Part shown: positions 8,390 to 17,317 of the stretch, one piece after another
Layout of the letters: every line of letters begins with the position of its first letter
Numbering within the stretch: position 1 is the first letter of the stretch
Assembly: GCF_014638275.1 (NCBI RefSeq)
Contig: NZ_BMFJ01000002.1
Coordinates: 558,001-622,000 of the forward strand
DNA from: Primorskyibacter flagellatus
Lineage (GTDB): Bacteria; Pseudomonadota; Alphaproteobacteria; Rhodobacterales; Rhodobacteraceae
DNA length: 64,000 bases
Reading direction: 5' to 3'
Notes under the pieces: model-generated
Database searches by the model: none
Told to the model about the DNA's origin: nothing
What the model saw: the letters and a program-made list of their open reading frames with translations, nothing else
Made by a program: the position numbers and the translations under genes

Positions 8390-8415
8390 CCCTTCCCTTC
8401 GACCGAAGCGGCGCC

Positions 8416-9162
8416 CTACGCCCGCGCCTCGTCCATCAGCCGCCGCATCTCGCGGATCGCGGGGTCGAGCCCAAGGAAGATCGACTCCCCGATCAGGAAG
8501 TGCCCGATGTTCAGCTCCCGCACCTCCGGCAGGGCGGCGACCGGCTGCACCGTGTCATAGGTCAGCCCGTGGCCCGCGTGCACTTCCAGCCCGAGAGAAT
8601 GGCCGAACGTCGCCATCTCCGTCAGCCGGGCAAGTTCCGCGTCGCGGGCGTCGAAATGCCCCTCCGCATGGGCGTCGCAATAGGCGCCGGTGTGCAACTC
8701 GATAACCTCCGCCCCGATCCGGTGCGCCGCCTCGATCTGACGCTTGTCGGCGGCGATGAAGATCGACACCCGGCACCCCGCATCGCGCAGCGGCGCGATG
8801 AAATGGGCCAGCTTGTTTTCTTCCCGCGCGACCTCCAGCCCGCCTTCGGTCGTCCGTTCTTCCCGCTTCTCGGGGACGATGCAGACGGCGTGCGGCTTGT
8901 GACGCAGGGCAATCGCCTGCATTTCGTCCGTCGCGGCCATCTCGAAGTTCAGCGGAACCGTCAGCACCTCCATCAGCCCCTCGATATCCGCGTCCGAGAT
9001 ATGCCGGCGGTCCTCCCGCAGATGCGCGGTGATGCCGTCTGCCCCGGCAGCCTCGGCGATCCGGGCAGCACGCAGCGGATCCGGGTAGGCCCCGCCCCGC
9101 GCGTTCCGCACCGTCGCCACGTGGTCGATGTTCACCCCAAGTCGCAATGCCTGCCCGCTCAT
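8416..9162 (-). CDS. pdxJ: Pyridoxine 5'-phosphate synthase
   Basis: A 248-residue PdxJ, which condenses 3-amino-2-oxopropyl phosphate with deoxyxylulose 5-phosphate to make pyridoxine 5'-phosphate. Family blocks are [17 protein letters not shown] at the N-terminus, [12 protein letters not shown], and the late [11 protein letters not shown] and [11 protein letters not shown]. It overlaps the upstream DUF2062 gene by 4 bases (ATGA). The DXP precursor is supplied by Dxs, encoded elsewhere in this window. Downstream is a repeat, not the expected acpS. Confidence 0.96.
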   Translation of the reverse strand: MSGQALRLGVNIDHVATVRNARGGAYPDPLRAARIAEAAGADGITAHLREDRRHISDADIEGLMEVLTVPLNFEMAATDEMQAIALRHKPHAVCIVPEKREERTTEGGLEVAREENKLAHFIAPLRDAGCRVSIFIAADKRQIEAAHRIGAEVIELHTGAYCDAHAEGHFDARDAELARLTEMATFGHSLGLEVHAGHGLTYDTVQPVAALPEVRELNIGHFLIGESIFLGLDPAIREMRRLMDEARA

Positions 9163-9842
9163 GTCCTTGTCTCCTTCGCCTGTTCGGCCTTCTCCGCCTT
9201 GGCGCGCTTCGCCACCTCGGCCTTGGCCCGGATCGCCGCCAGCTTCGCCTTCAGTGCCCCGCGCCGCCGCGCCTGATAGGCCCGGATCACCGGAACCGAG
9301 ACATAGTAGGCCACCAGCCCGAACAGCACGCCCGGAATGATCCCGCCGATCATGTAGGGGTAGAAAATGTCATGGTAAAAGATCCGGAGGGAGGTCCAGT
9401 TCGCATCCATATCGGTGAACAGCGCGACGACATTCTCCCGCAGGTCGTTGGCGGCATAGAAGAACTTCTGCGCGAAATTCTCTCCGTTCCCGGCCTCGTC
9501 CGGATGCCGGCCCGTCAGGAAAAGCCCGACCTGCACCGACAGAAGCGCGATCGGCACGTAGGTCAGCGGGTTGCCGACAAAGGTGGCAAGGATCGCCGCG
9601 AGGATGTTTCCGCGCACGACGAAGGCGATCAGCGCGGCGGTGAAGAAATGCAGTCCGTAGAACGGGGTGAAACAGGTCACGATCCCGGCAAAGATCCCGC
9701 GGGCGATCTTTTCCGGCGTGTCGGGCAGCCGCCGCATGCGGTGCTTGACGTAGTGAAAGGCCCGGCCCCAACCGCCACGGGGCCAGAAGAATTCGAAAAC
9801 CATCAGCCAGAGAGGACGTCTATCCCGACGTTTGAAGACCAA
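9159..9842 (-). CDS. DUF2062 membrane protein
   Basis: A 227-residue DUF2062 protein. The N-terminal cytosolic part ([20 protein letters not shown]) precedes two hydrophobic regions (residues about 45-90 and 165-190) and a Lys/Ala-rich charged C-terminal tail (about residues 195-227, rich in AKAE repeats, likely helical). Family function is unknown. It overlaps the upstream (p)ppGpp enzyme gene by 23 bases and pdxJ by 4, so all three are co-transcribed. The longer start is kept because the KRRDRRP segment is typical of this family in related bacteria. Confidence 0.88.
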   Translation of the reverse strand: MVFKRRDRRPLWLMVFEFFWPRGGWGRAFHYVKHRMRRLPDTPEKIARGIFAGIVTCFTPFYGLHFFTAALIAFVVRGNILAAILATFVGNPLTYVPIALLSVQVGLFLTGRHPDEAGNGENFAQKFFYAANDLRENVVALFTDMDANWTSLRIFYHDIFYPYMIGGIIPGVLFGLVAYYVSVPVIRAYQARRRGALKAKLAAIRAKAEVAKRAKAEKAEQAKETRT

Positions 9843-12003
9843 CGGTCTCTCCCATCTCTGCCGGCGCGGGCGCGGGGGGGCGCGCCGCCGACGGGTTGCG
9901 ATTGCGCGACAGGGCCGCCACGTCCGACTCGGCCTCGAGCGCCGATGTCACGTTGTGAAGATGCTCCGCGTCGCGCAGTTCCAGATCGACCAGCAGGTTG
10001 TAGAAATCGGGCTTCCGGTCGACAAATCTGAGGTCCGAGATATTGGCCTTCTGCTCTCCGATCAATGTGCAAATTCGTCCCAGCACCCCCGCGTCGTTGC
10101 CGACGGTCAGAAGGAAGGAGACCGGGTTGACCGCCGCATGCTTGCCAGAATGCCAGTGCAAGTCCAGCCAGCGCGCAGGCTGGTCTTCGTAATCGCCGAG
10201 CACCGGGCAGTCGATGGCATGCACCACCACCCCGCGCCCCTTCCAGGTGATGCCGACGATGCGTTCGCCCGGCAGGGGCTGACAGCAGGCCGCGCGTTCG
10301 AACTTCTGCCCCGGGGACAGACCGATCACCGCCCGGTCCTGCCGAATCCCCTCCCCGTCATCGGGCACCAGCGCGGGATAGAGCACCTGAACCACCTGCG
10401 TCGCGCTCAGTTCAGCCGAGCCGAGCCGCGCCAGCAGCGAATCCCGCCCGTTCAGCCGCAGCTTCTCTGCCGCCGTCTCAAGCGCCTTGTCGGTTGCCTT
10501 CTTGCCCACATGTTCGAAGGCCGACCGCGCCAGTTCCCAGCCAAGCCGGATGAACCGTTCCCGGTCCACCTCGCGCAGGGCCCGCCGGATCGCCGTTTTC
10601 GCCTTGCCGGTCGTCGCGATGTCGAGCCAGGTCGCCTGCGGCTCCTGCCCCTCCGCCGTGATGATCTCAATGCTCTGCCCGTTCTTCACCCGGGTCCAGA
10701 GCGGCACGCGCATCCCGTCAATCTTGGCCCCGACGCAGGCCGACCCGATCCGGGTGTGGATCGCATAGGCAAAATCGATCGGCGTGGCCCCCTTGGGCAG
10801 CTTCACCACGTCGCCCTTGGGCGTGAAACAGAAGACCTTGTCCGAATACATCTCCAGCTTCACGGCCTCGAGGAAATCCTCGTGATCATCCTCGTTCTGG
10901 AACTGTTCGGACAGCGTCATGATCCAGCGCGCGGGATCGACGGCAAAGGGATTCTCCGCCGGAACCCCGTCGCGATAGGACCAGTGCGCGGCCACCCCGG
11001 CCTCTGCCACCTCGTCCATTTCCTGCGTGCGGATCTGCACCTCTACCCGCTTGCCGTCGCGCCCCGACACGGTGGTGTGGATCGACCGGTAGCCGTTCGA
11101 CTTGGGCTGGCTGATGTAGTCCTTGAACCGCCCCGGAACCGACCTCCAGCGGCGGTGTATCACGCCGAGGATGCGATAACAGTCGTCTTCCGTCCCCGTG
11201 ATGATCCGGAACCCGTAGATGTCCGACAGGCGCGAAAAGCTCTGGTCCTTCTCCTCCATCTTCCGCCAGATAGAATAGGGCCGCTTGGCCCGGCCGGAGA
11301 CCTTGCCTTCGATCCCCGCCTTCTTCAGCTCAGACCGCATGTCGCCGGTGATCCGTTCGATCACGTCGCCGGTTTCCGACTGCAGCACCACATAGCGCCG
11401 CATGATCGATGCCCGCGCATCCGGGTTCAGCACCTTGAAGGACAGGTCCTCAAGCTCCTCCCGCATCCACTGCATGCCCATGCGACCGGCCAGCGGGGCG
11501 AAGATGTCCATCGTCTCCCGCGCCTTCTGCACCTGCTTTTCCATGCGCATCGACTTGATCGTGCGCATGTTGTGCAGCCGGTCCGCCAGCTTCACCAGCA
11601 GCACGCGCAGGTCGCGCGACATGGCCATGAACAGCTTGCGGAAATTCTCCGCCTGCTTGGTCTCGGTCGAGGTCAGTTGCAGGTTGGTCAGCTTGGTGAC
11701 GCCGTTGACCAGTTCGGCGATCTCAGGCCCGAAGCGGTCCGACACGATCTTGTAAGAGGCCTTGGTGTCCTCGATCGTGTCATGCAGCAGGGCGGTGACG
11801 ATGGTGGCGTCGTCCAGGTGCTGCTGCGCGAGGATCGAAGCGACCTCGATCGGATGTGAGAAATAGGGCTCCCCGGATTTCCGGAACTGCCCTTCATGCA
11901 TCTCGCGCCCGAAGTCGTAGGCGTCGCGGATAAGCGCTTCGTTTGTCCGGGGGTTGTAGGCGCGGACCAGCGTGACAAGATCGTCGGCAGGCTTCAGGTC
12001 CAC
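9820..12003 (-). CDS. rsh: Bifunctional (p)ppGpp synthetase/hydrolase (RelA/SpoT homologue)
   Basis: A 727-residue Rsh protein. The N-terminal HD hydrolase domain contains HPIEVASIL and ALLHDTIEDT. The synthetase domain contains YGFRIITG and SNGYRSIHTTV, and the TGS domain begins near FTPKGDVVKLPKG. The C-terminal ACT domain begins near SFLLTVGNDAGVLGRI. Both catalytic halves look intact, consistent with the single bifunctional alarmone enzyme of alphaproteobacteria. rpoZ lies 36 bases upstream on the same strand; the omega subunit is part of the ppGpp site on RNA polymerase in E. coli, and the rpoZ-rsh linkage is widely conserved. Confidence 0.96.
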   Translation of the reverse strand: MDLKPADDLVTLVRAYNPRTNEALIRDAYDFGREMHEGQFRKSGEPYFSHPIEVASILAQQHLDDATIVTALLHDTIEDTKASYKIVSDRFGPEIAELVNGVTKLTNLQLTSTETKQAENFRKLFMAMSRDLRVLLVKLADRLHNMRTIKSMRMEKQVQKARETMDIFAPLAGRMGMQWMREELEDLSFKVLNPDARASIMRRYVVLQSETGDVIERITGDMRSELKKAGIEGKVSGRAKRPYSIWRKMEEKDQSFSRLSDIYGFRIITGTEDDCYRILGVIHRRWRSVPGRFKDYISQPKSNGYRSIHTTVSGRDGKRVEVQIRTQEMDEVAEAGVAAHWSYRDGVPAENPFAVDPARWIMTLSEQFQNEDDHEDFLEAVKLEMYSDKVFCFTPKGDVVKLPKGATPIDFAYAIHTRIGSACVGAKIDGMRVPLWTRVKNGQSIEIITAEGQEPQATWLDIATTGKAKTAIRRALREVDRERFIRLGWELARSAFEHVGKKATDKALETAAEKLRLNGRDSLLARLGSAELSATQVVQVLYPALVPDDGEGIRQDRAVIGLSPGQKFERAACCQPLPGERIVGITWKGRGVVVHAIDCPVLGDYEDQPARWLDLHWHSGKHAAVNPVSFLLTVGNDAGVLGRICTLIGEQKANISDLRFVDRKPDFYNLLVDLELRDAEHLHNVTSALEAESDVAALSRNRNPSAARPPAPAPAEMGETVGLQTSG

Positions 12004-12039
12004 AGTGTCGCGCCTTTCCGGGCTCCCGTCAGCCCCGAC

Positions 12040-12396
12040 TTAACCCTGGCCCTGCGCCTCCATCAGCGCGCGGAGGAGTTTCTCTTCGCTCATGTCATCC
12101 TCGACCGGTTTGTCGGCCGTTTCCGAACCCATGAGCAGTGCCATGCTGTCTTCTTCCGGCTCGTCGACCTCGATCTGGGACTGGTTCGCCTCGATCAGGC
12201 GCTCGCGCAGTTCGTCGGCGGACTGGGTCTCTTCCGCGATTTCGCGCAGGGACACGACCGGGTTCTTGTCGTTGTCGCGATCCACGGTGATCGCCGCCCC
12301 GGCCGAGATTTCGCGCGCACGATGCGCGGCGAGCATGACCAGCTCGAAACGGTTCGGGACTTTGTCAACGCAATCTTCAACGGTCACACGGGCCAT
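12040..12396 (-). CDS. rpoZ: RNA polymerase omega subunit
   Basis: A 118-residue omega subunit. The conserved core [30 protein letters not shown] is at the N-terminus. The C-terminal half is acidic and Glu/Ser-rich, as is usual in this order. It helps assemble RNA polymerase and contributes to ppGpp binding in E. coli. It heads the rsh-DUF2062-pdxJ run. folK lies 52 bases upstream in the same direction. Confidence 0.95.
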   Translation of the reverse strand: MARVTVEDCVDKVPNRFELVMLAAHRAREISAGAAITVDRDNDKNPVVSLREIAEETQSADELRERLIEANQSQIEVDEPEEDSMALLMGSETADKPVEDDMSEEKLLRALMEAQGQG

Positions 12397-12448
12397 GGGG
12401 CACTCCGGCTTTCTCGGGGATGAAACGCCCTCATACGCTCCACGCGGC

Positions 12449-13027
12449 CTATTGACAACCCGGATCGCCCAACAAAACCACGGATCGGCGGTCCTCCTCG
12501 GTCAAATCCGCGTGCATCTCCGCCACGGTCCGGCCAAGGACCGGGTGCCGCCACTCCGGCGCGATCTCCATCAAGGGCACAAGAACGAAGCTCCGGTCCT
12601 GCAAACGCGGGTGTGGCAAAATCAGGCTTTCGGGCCGCTCGGCGGTTTGCCGCTCAGGCGGCAGCTCATACCAGCGGATCCAGGTGGCGCGGTCCGGCGT
12701 CACGATTGACCCTGCCGCGATCAGGTCCAGGTCCACCGAACGTGCGCCCCATCTTTCGCGACGGACACGACCGTGTGAAGCCTCTGTTTTGTGCATCTCT
12801 GCCAAGAGATCGGCGGCATCCAGGCTGGAATCCAGCATCAACGCACCATTCCGGTAGTCCGGCCCCGCCCCCGGGGGAAAGGCCGGCGACCGGTATACTC
12901 CCGAGCGGGCGATGATTCTCCCGGCATTTCTCTCCAGCTCAGCAACCGCAGATTGCAGATTTCCGCCGACACTCTTCCCCAAAACAGGAAGATTTCCACC
13001 GAAGGCAATCAGGTAACGCATCGTCAC
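12449..13027 (-). CDS. folK: HPPK (folate biosynthesis pyrophosphokinase)
   Basis: A 192-residue FolK, which moves pyrophosphate from ATP to 6-hydroxymethyl-7,8-dihydropterin. Visible family marks are [10 protein letters not shown] at the N-terminus, [10 protein letters not shown] in the pterin-binding region, and [15 protein letters not shown] with the two Mg-binding Asp residues. The [19 protein letters not shown] block closes the domain. GGGGGAAG stands shortly before the ATG. It is divergent from the NYN-domain gene. Confidence 0.92.
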   Translation of the reverse strand: MTMRYLIAFGGNLPVLGKSVGGNLQSAVAELERNAGRIIARSGVYRSPAFPPGAGPDYRNGALMLDSSLDAADLLAEMHKTEASHGRVRRERWGARSVDLDLIAAGSIVTPDRATWIRWYELPPERQTAERPESLILPHPRLQDRSFVLVPLMEIAPEWRHPVLGRTVAEMHADLTEEDRRSVVLLGDPGCQ

Positions 13028-13165
13028 TTCCCCCTGAACCTACCCTTATGGACAGGCGCAACTGCTTGATACACAGACGGTTTGCACGTATCTTCCGCAA
13101 ACATTGCGTCCCATGCATTACACTCACTCACGGACCGGGTCGCAAAGATTTTGGAAAGGTATTGG

Positions 13166-13747
13166 ATGTTTTACAAAGACGAACGGCTGGCGCTGTTCAT
13201 CGACGGCTCCAATCTGTACGCGGCGGCCAAGGCACTCGGTTTCGACATCGACTACAAGCTGCTGAGGCAGGAGTTCATGCGTCGTGGCAAGCTGCTGCGC
13301 GCGTTCTACTACACTGCGCTGCTTGAGAATGACGAGTATTCGCCGATCCGCCCGCTGGTCGACTGGCTGCATTACAACGGTTTCTCCATGGTGACCAAAC
13401 CCGCCAAGGAATACACCGACAGTCAGGGCCGCCGGAAGGTCAAGGGGAACATGGACATCGAACTCACCGTCGATGCCATGGAACTTGCGCCGCGCGTCGA
13501 CCATATCGTGCTCTTCTCCGGTGACGGGGATTTCCGGCCGCTGGTGGAAAGCCTTCAGCGCCAGGGGGTCCGGGTGTCGGTCGTCTCGACGATCCGCAGC
13601 CAGCCGCCGATGATTGCCGACGAACTGCGCCGCCAGGCCGACAACTTCATCGAACTGGACGACCTGCGCGATGTGATCGGTCGTCCGCCGCGCGACAATT
13701 CCGACGAAGGCGCGGCGCGTACCCGCGCCATGGCGTCGGAAGACTGA
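13166..13747 (+). CDS. NYN-domain (LabA/DUF88-type) protein
   Basis: A 193-residue NYN (PIN-like) protein. Acidic residues of the nuclease fold are in LALFIDGSNLYAAAKALG (residues about 7-24), the middle VKGNMDIELTVDAM, and LFSGDGDFRPLVESLQRQG. Proteins of this family are putative RNases; LabA-like members act in regulation. I chose the ATG at 13166 because GGAAAGG stands 6 bases before it; upstream codons add an unrelated stretch. A strong hairpin follows the stop. Confidence 0.9.
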   Translation: MFYKDERLALFIDGSNLYAAAKALGFDIDYKLLRQEFMRRGKLLRAFYYTALLENDEYSPIRPLVDWLHYNGFSMVTKPAKEYTDSQGRRKVKGNMDIELTVDAMELAPRVDHIVLFSGDGDFRPLVESLQRQGVRVSVVSTIRSQPPMIADELRRQADNFIELDDLRDVIGRPPRDNSDEGAARTRAMASED

Positions 13748-13753
13748 CAAGCA

Positions 13754-13776
13754 CGGGCGCCGGTTTCCGGCGCCCG
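13754..13776 (+). terminator. Hairpin after the NYN-domain gene
   Basis: A perfect 10-base-pair stem (CGGGCGCCGG) with a TTT loop, starting 7 bases after the NYN gene stop. No U-tract follows, so it may act as a Rho-assisted or mRNA-end structure rather than a classical intrinsic terminator. Confidence 0.6.
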
Positions 13777-13864
13777 CGCCCCTCCTGCGCATTGCAGCCG
13801 GGGGAACGCCCCGGACTGGACGCCGCGCCCCTGCCCCGCTAGATCGGGCCGGAAGGAGACGCCA

Positions 13865-14815
13865 ATGTCCAAGCCCCCCCTCACGCTCTACCTCGCCGCC
13901 CCGCGCGGCTTCTGCGCAGGTGTCGACCGCGCAATCAAGATCGTGGAAATGGCACTGCAGAAATGGGGCGCCCCGGTCTACGTCCGCCACGAGATCGTGC
14001 ACAACAAGTTCGTCGTGGATGCCCTGCGCGACCAGGGCGCCGTCTTTGTTGAGGAACTGGACGACTGCCCGGAAGACCGCCCCGTCATCTTCTCCGCCCA
14101 TGGCGTCCCCAAGGCCGTCCCGGCCGAAGCCGCGCGCCGCGAAATGGTCTATGTCGATGCCACCTGCCCGCTGGTCTCCAAGGTCCATATCGAGGCGGAG
14201 CGGCATCATGAGAACGGCCTCCAGATCGTCATGATCGGCCACGCAGGCCACCCCGAGACGATCGGCACCATGGGTCAGCTCCCCGACGGAGAGGTCCTGC
14301 TCGTCGAAACCGAGGCCGACGTCGCCACCCTTTCGGTCCGCGATCCCGCGCGGCTTGCCTTCGTCACCCAGACCACCCTTTCGGTCGATGACACGAAGGG
14401 CATTGTCGCCGCGCTGCAGGCGCGCTTCCCCGCCATCATCGGCCCCCACAAGGAAGACATCTGCTACGCCACCACCAACCGGCAGGAAGCCGTGAAGGCC
14501 ATGGCCGGAAAGATCGACGCCATGCTGGTCGTCGGTGCGCCCAACTCCTCCAACTCCCGCCGTCTGGTCGAGGTCGCGGCCAAGAACGGCTGTGCCTATG
14601 CCCAGCTTGTCCAGCGTGCCACCGATATCGACTGGCGCGCGCTGGAAGGCATCCGCGCCATCGGCATCACCGCCGGCGCCTCCGCCCCGGAGGTGCTGGT
14701 GAACGAGGTCATCGATGCCCTGAAAGCCCGCTACGACGTCACGGTTGAACAGGTCGAAACCGCCACCGAAAACGTCGAATTCAAGGTGCCCCGCATCCTT
14801 CGCGTCCCGGCCTGA
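13865..14815 (+). CDS. ispH: 4-hydroxy-3-methylbut-2-enyl diphosphate reductase
   Basis: A 316-residue IspH (LytB), the last enzyme of the non-mevalonate isoprenoid pathway, making IPP and DMAPP. The three Fe-S cluster cysteines are visible in [23 protein letters not shown] and [12 protein letters not shown]. The stretch [15 protein letters not shown] is family-typical. GGAAGGAG precedes the ATG. With dxs and ispA, also in this window, it marks the DXP pathway in this organism. Confidence 0.96.
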   Translation: MSKPPLTLYLAAPRGFCAGVDRAIKIVEMALQKWGAPVYVRHEIVHNKFVVDALRDQGAVFVEELDDCPEDRPVIFSAHGVPKAVPAEAARREMVYVDATCPLVSKVHIEAERHHENGLQIVMIGHAGHPETIGTMGQLPDGEVLLVETEADVATLSVRDPARLAFVTQTTLSVDDTKGIVAALQARFPAIIGPHKEDICYATTNRQEAVKAMAGKIDAMLVVGAPNSSNSRRLVEVAAKNGCAYAQLVQRATDIDWRALEGIRAIGITAGASAPEVLVNEVIDALKARYDVTVEQVETATENVEFKVPRILRVPA

Positions 14816-14823
14816 CATTCACG

Positions 14824-14882
14824 TTGCCGCAAATATCCTCGGGGGAATTGGCCGTAAGGCCAAGGGGGGCGGACAGCCCCCG
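14824..14882 (+). repeat. Dispersed 3'-UTR element, copy 1 (after ispH)
   Basis: The core TTGCCGCAAATATCCTCGG is followed by two hairpins, TTGGCCGTAAGGCCAA and GGGGGCGGACAGCCCCC. It lies 8 bases after the ispH stop, in the sense direction. Related copies are at 18234-18288, 46202-46251, 52597-52647 and 62736-62802. A terminator or mRNA-end role for ispH is plausible. Confidence 0.65.
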
Positions 14883-14951
14883 CGCCCGCTCCGCCCTTGG
14901 CGAACGCCCGAACTCGTGCCACTCTCCGCCCGACCCTGACGGAGCATGTCC

Positions 14952-15563
14952 ATGTCCCCCGAATTCCTCATCGCCAACCTGATCGTCTGCCTCGCCCCCG
15001 GTCTCGGGGTGATCTATACCCTGTCGGTCTCGCTCGGGTCCGGCCTGCGCGCGGGGGCCTGGGCCGCGCTTGGCTGCACCCTTGCGACCGTCTTCCACCT
15101 TGGCGTGGCGCTGGCGGGGCTGGCGGCGATCCTGCACACCTCCGCCCTGCTCTTCCAGGCGATCAAGCTCGCCGGGGCCGTCTACCTCCTCTGGATGGCC
15201 TGGACCACGCTCAAGGGCACCGGAGCGCTCGCGATCTCCCCCGATACCTGCGCCGCATCACCTCTCCGCATCGTCCGGCGAGGCGTCCTGCTGAACCTGC
15301 TGAACCCCAAACTGCCGCTCTTCTTCCTCGCCTTCCTGCCGCAGTTCCTGCCCGCCGCCTCCGCCACGCCGAACCGTGACCTCTTCGCGCTTGGCCTCGT
15401 CTTCGTCGCCACCACCGGCGCGGTCATGCTGACCTACGCGCTCGCCGCCGGGACCATGCGCCGCTATCTGGTGGAATCCGAACGCGCCATGGCCTGGCTC
15501 CGCCGCATCTTCGCCGCCGGGTTCGCGGCGCTTGGCCTGCGCCTCGCCCTCGAACGGGCTTGA
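14952..15563 (+). CDS. LysE-family exporter
   Basis: A 203-residue membrane protein with about six hydrophobic segments and LysE-type features: early [20 protein letters not shown], the central [20 protein letters not shown], and a C-terminal [18 protein letters not shown]. It probably exports an amino acid or derivative. The ATG at 14952 is preferred over the one at 14946 because GGAG at 14941-14944 is spaced correctly only for the second. rnhA follows 31 bases after its stop and may be co-transcribed. Confidence 0.88.
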   Translation: MSPEFLIANLIVCLAPGLGVIYTLSVSLGSGLRAGAWAALGCTLATVFHLGVALAGLAAILHTSALLFQAIKLAGAVYLLWMAWTTLKGTGALAISPDTCAASPLRIVRRGVLLNLLNPKLPLFFLAFLPQFLPAASATPNRDLFALGLVFVATTGAVMLTYALAAGTMRRYLVESERAMAWLRRIFAAGFAALGLRLALERA

Positions 15564-15594
15564 CCCCGCGGGCCGGGCATGGTCCATCGCGCCC

Positions 15595-16044
15595 ATGCCC
15601 GACTACTACGCCTTCACCGACGGAGCCTGCTCCGGCAACCCCGGCCCGGGAGGCTGGGGCGTCCTGCTTCAGGCCAGGGAGGGCGACACAGTCCTCAAGG
15701 AACGCGACCTGTCAGGCGGGGAGGCCGACACCACCAACAACCGCATGGAGCTGCTGGCCGCGATCAACGCGCTGGAAAGCCTCGGCCGCGCGACCGCGAT
15801 CACGGTCGTGACCGACAGCGCCTACGTCAAGAACGGCGTGACCAGCTGGATCCACGGCTGGAAGCGCAACGGCTGGAAGACCGCCGACCGGAAGCCGGTC
15901 AAGAACGCCGACCTCTGGCAGCGCCTCGACGAGGCCCAGAAACGCCACACGGTCACCTGGAAATGGGTCAAGGGCCACGCCGGTCATCCGGAAAACGAAC
16001 GCGCCGACGAACTCGCCCGTGCGGGCATGGCGCCCTTCAAGTAA
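15595..16044 (+). CDS. rnhA: Ribonuclease HI
   Basis: A 149-residue RNase HI, which cuts the RNA strand of RNA-DNA hybrids. The catalytic Asp-Glu-Asp-Asp set is visible: [16 protein letters not shown] (residues 6-21), [17 protein letters not shown], and ENERADELA. The histidine loop is [10 protein letters not shown]. The ATG at 15595 ([10 protein letters not shown]) fits family length; the longer frame only overlaps the exporter. The stop abuts that of the convergent membrane protein gene. Confidence 0.96.
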   Translation: MPDYYAFTDGACSGNPGPGGWGVLLQAREGDTVLKERDLSGGEADTTNNRMELLAAINALESLGRATAITVVTDSAYVKNGVTSWIHGWKRNGWKTADRKPVKNADLWQRLDEAQKRHTVTWKWVKGHAGHPENERADELARAGMAPFK

Positions 16045-16848
16045 TCAGCCCCGCAGCATCCGCCACAGGCTCAGCGCCATGTCCGACAGGTCCCCGGCGC
16101 GCGCGATCACATGTTCCCGCGCCAGCCCCTCGCCGGCCCCCGCCTGCACCCGCGCGATCAACCGCATCAGCCGCCGCCGGTGAACGCCTGTCGCCACCTG
16201 CACCGGGTCCGCGATGACCCCGGCAAAGGTCGTCACCACCGATCCCGCCATCGCCAGCCCCACCCCCGTCAGCGCCACCTGCCAGACCGGCAGATGCACC
16301 GGGAACACCCCGTAGTAGAGCCGCCCGGCCCCCTGCCCCAGCCAGAACCCCTCTGCCGCGCGCCGCGCCGCCTGCGCCTCTGCCAGAGGCCCGGCGAGGG
16401 AGATCACCCCCGGCGTCACCGCATGGAACAGAACCACCCCGGCCAGCAGCACCACCAGCGTCGTGACGATTTCCGCCACAGCATTGCGCGTCGCCGCATA
16501 CTCGCCGACGGCCCGCGCCACCCGGTCTTCCGGTGCATCCGTTACGCCAAGGACGAACGCCGTCACCTCTGCCCGAACCGCACGCGACACCGCCGTTGTC
16601 AGGAACACCTCGCGCCGCGCCAGCCAGCCCGCCATGCGGGGCAACTGGACCAGCCGCGCGACCCGGGCCAGGACCTTCACCAACAGGAACACCGGCGCCA
16701 GAACCACGTTGACCGGCGCCCGCAGCAGGTCCGCCCCGATTGCCGCGCGGTGCAGCCTCAGCGTCCCCCGCAGCCCGAACCGTCGCCGGACGAAGGCCCG
16801 CACCTGCCGCTCCATGCCAGAGGTTATTTCGGCCCGTAGGTCTGCCAT
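16045..16848 (-). CDS. Hypothetical membrane protein
   Basis: A 267-residue protein of unrecognised family. Hydrophobic segments lie at about residues 45-65 (VVLAPVFLLVKVLARV), 125-155 (IVTTLVVLLAGVVLFHAV) and 195-220 (VALTGVGLAMAGSVVTTFAGVI). Basic stretches sit between them and at the N-terminus. The start at 16848 overlaps the upstream GlsB-type gene by 25 bases; an in-frame ATG at 16815 would remove the overlap, and neither has a clear ribosome binding site. It is last in a def-def-fmt-GlsB-GlsB run. Confidence 0.6.
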   Translation of the reverse strand: MADLRAEITSGMERQVRAFVRRRFGLRGTLRLHRAAIGADLLRAPVNVVLAPVFLLVKVLARVARLVQLPRMAGWLARREVFLTTAVSRAVRAEVTAFVLGVTDAPEDRVARAVGEYAATRNAVAEIVTTLVVLLAGVVLFHAVTPGVISLAGPLAEAQAARRAAEGFWLGQGAGRLYYGVFPVHLPVWQVALTGVGLAMAGSVVTTFAGVIADPVQVATGVHRRRLMRLIARVQAGAGEGLAREHVIARAGDLSDMALSLWRMLRG

Positions 16849-17060
16849 AGCCAGATCAGCAGAAGCGCGCCCAGAACCGCACCGACCAGCCCCGCGAACA
16901 GGCCCATCACCGACAGCAGCGCGCGCACGATCAGCCCGCCGATCACCGCACCGCCCATGCCGATCGCGACGGTGACGGGAACCGAGGCCTCGACCCGCAT
17001 GATCCGCGTGGCGAAGAACCCCGCCGCGGCCCCCACGATCAGCAACCAGATGACACCCAT
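16824..17060 (-). CDS. GlsB/YeaQ/YmgE-type small membrane protein
   Basis: A 78-residue protein with three hydrophobic segments rich in glycine (LLIVGAAAGFFATRIM, VAIGMGGAVIGGLIVRALL, LVGAVLGALLLIWLW), the pattern of the transglycosylase-associated (GlsB/YeaQ) family. Function is unknown; some members are stress-induced. TAGGGGGC stands before the ATG. It lies 8 bases after a second protein of similar size and type, so the pair may be a diverged tandem duplication. Confidence 0.8.
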   Translation of the reverse strand: MGVIWLLIVGAAAGFFATRIMRVEASVPVTVAIGMGGAVIGGLIVRALLSVMGLFAGLVGAVLGALLLIWLWQTYGPK

Positions 17061-17068
17061 GCCGCCCC

Positions 17069-17308
17069 CTATTTCCGCCGGTAATGAGTCGGCACGATCA
17101 CCAGCGCCCCGACCGAGGCCAGTATCGCATCGATCCCCGGCGAAAACAGCCGGAGCCCGAACATGATCGCGACGAAATAGAACAGGAAGGCCCCGCCGAT
17201 GCAGATGATGACCGACGGCACGACGCCGTTGCGCGTGAACCCGCTGCGTTCGGAAACATAGCCGACGATGCCCGCGATCACGACGGTGCCGATCAGGGTC
17301 GGAAACAT
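17069..17308 (-). CDS. Second GlsB/YeaQ-like small membrane protein
   Basis: A 79-residue protein with hydrophobic stretches at about residues 3-18 (PTLIGTVVIAGIVGYV), 30-52 (PSVIICIGGAFLFYFVAIMFGL) and 58-72. It resembles the neighbouring GlsB-type protein in size and topology, but the sequence is more diverged, so the family call is tentative. A strong ribosome binding site (TAGGAGGA) precedes the ATG. It follows fmt by 9 bases in the same direction. Confidence 0.7.
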   Translation of the reverse strand: MFPTLIGTVVIAGIVGYVSERSGFTRNGVVPSVIICIGGAFLFYFVAIMFGLRLFSPGIDAILASVGALVIVPTHYRRK

Positions 17309-17317
17309 CCGGTCCTC

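Noticed and set aside
9832-11859. A 675-codon open frame on the plus strand opposite the (p)ppGpp enzyme
   Set aside because: No start signal or domain, Arg/His/Pro-rich composition, and the opposite strand has a complete, conserved gene.
13124-14818. A 564-codon minus frame across the NYN gene and ispH
   Set aside because: Both opposite genes are complete and recognisable; this frame is a GC-rich shadow.
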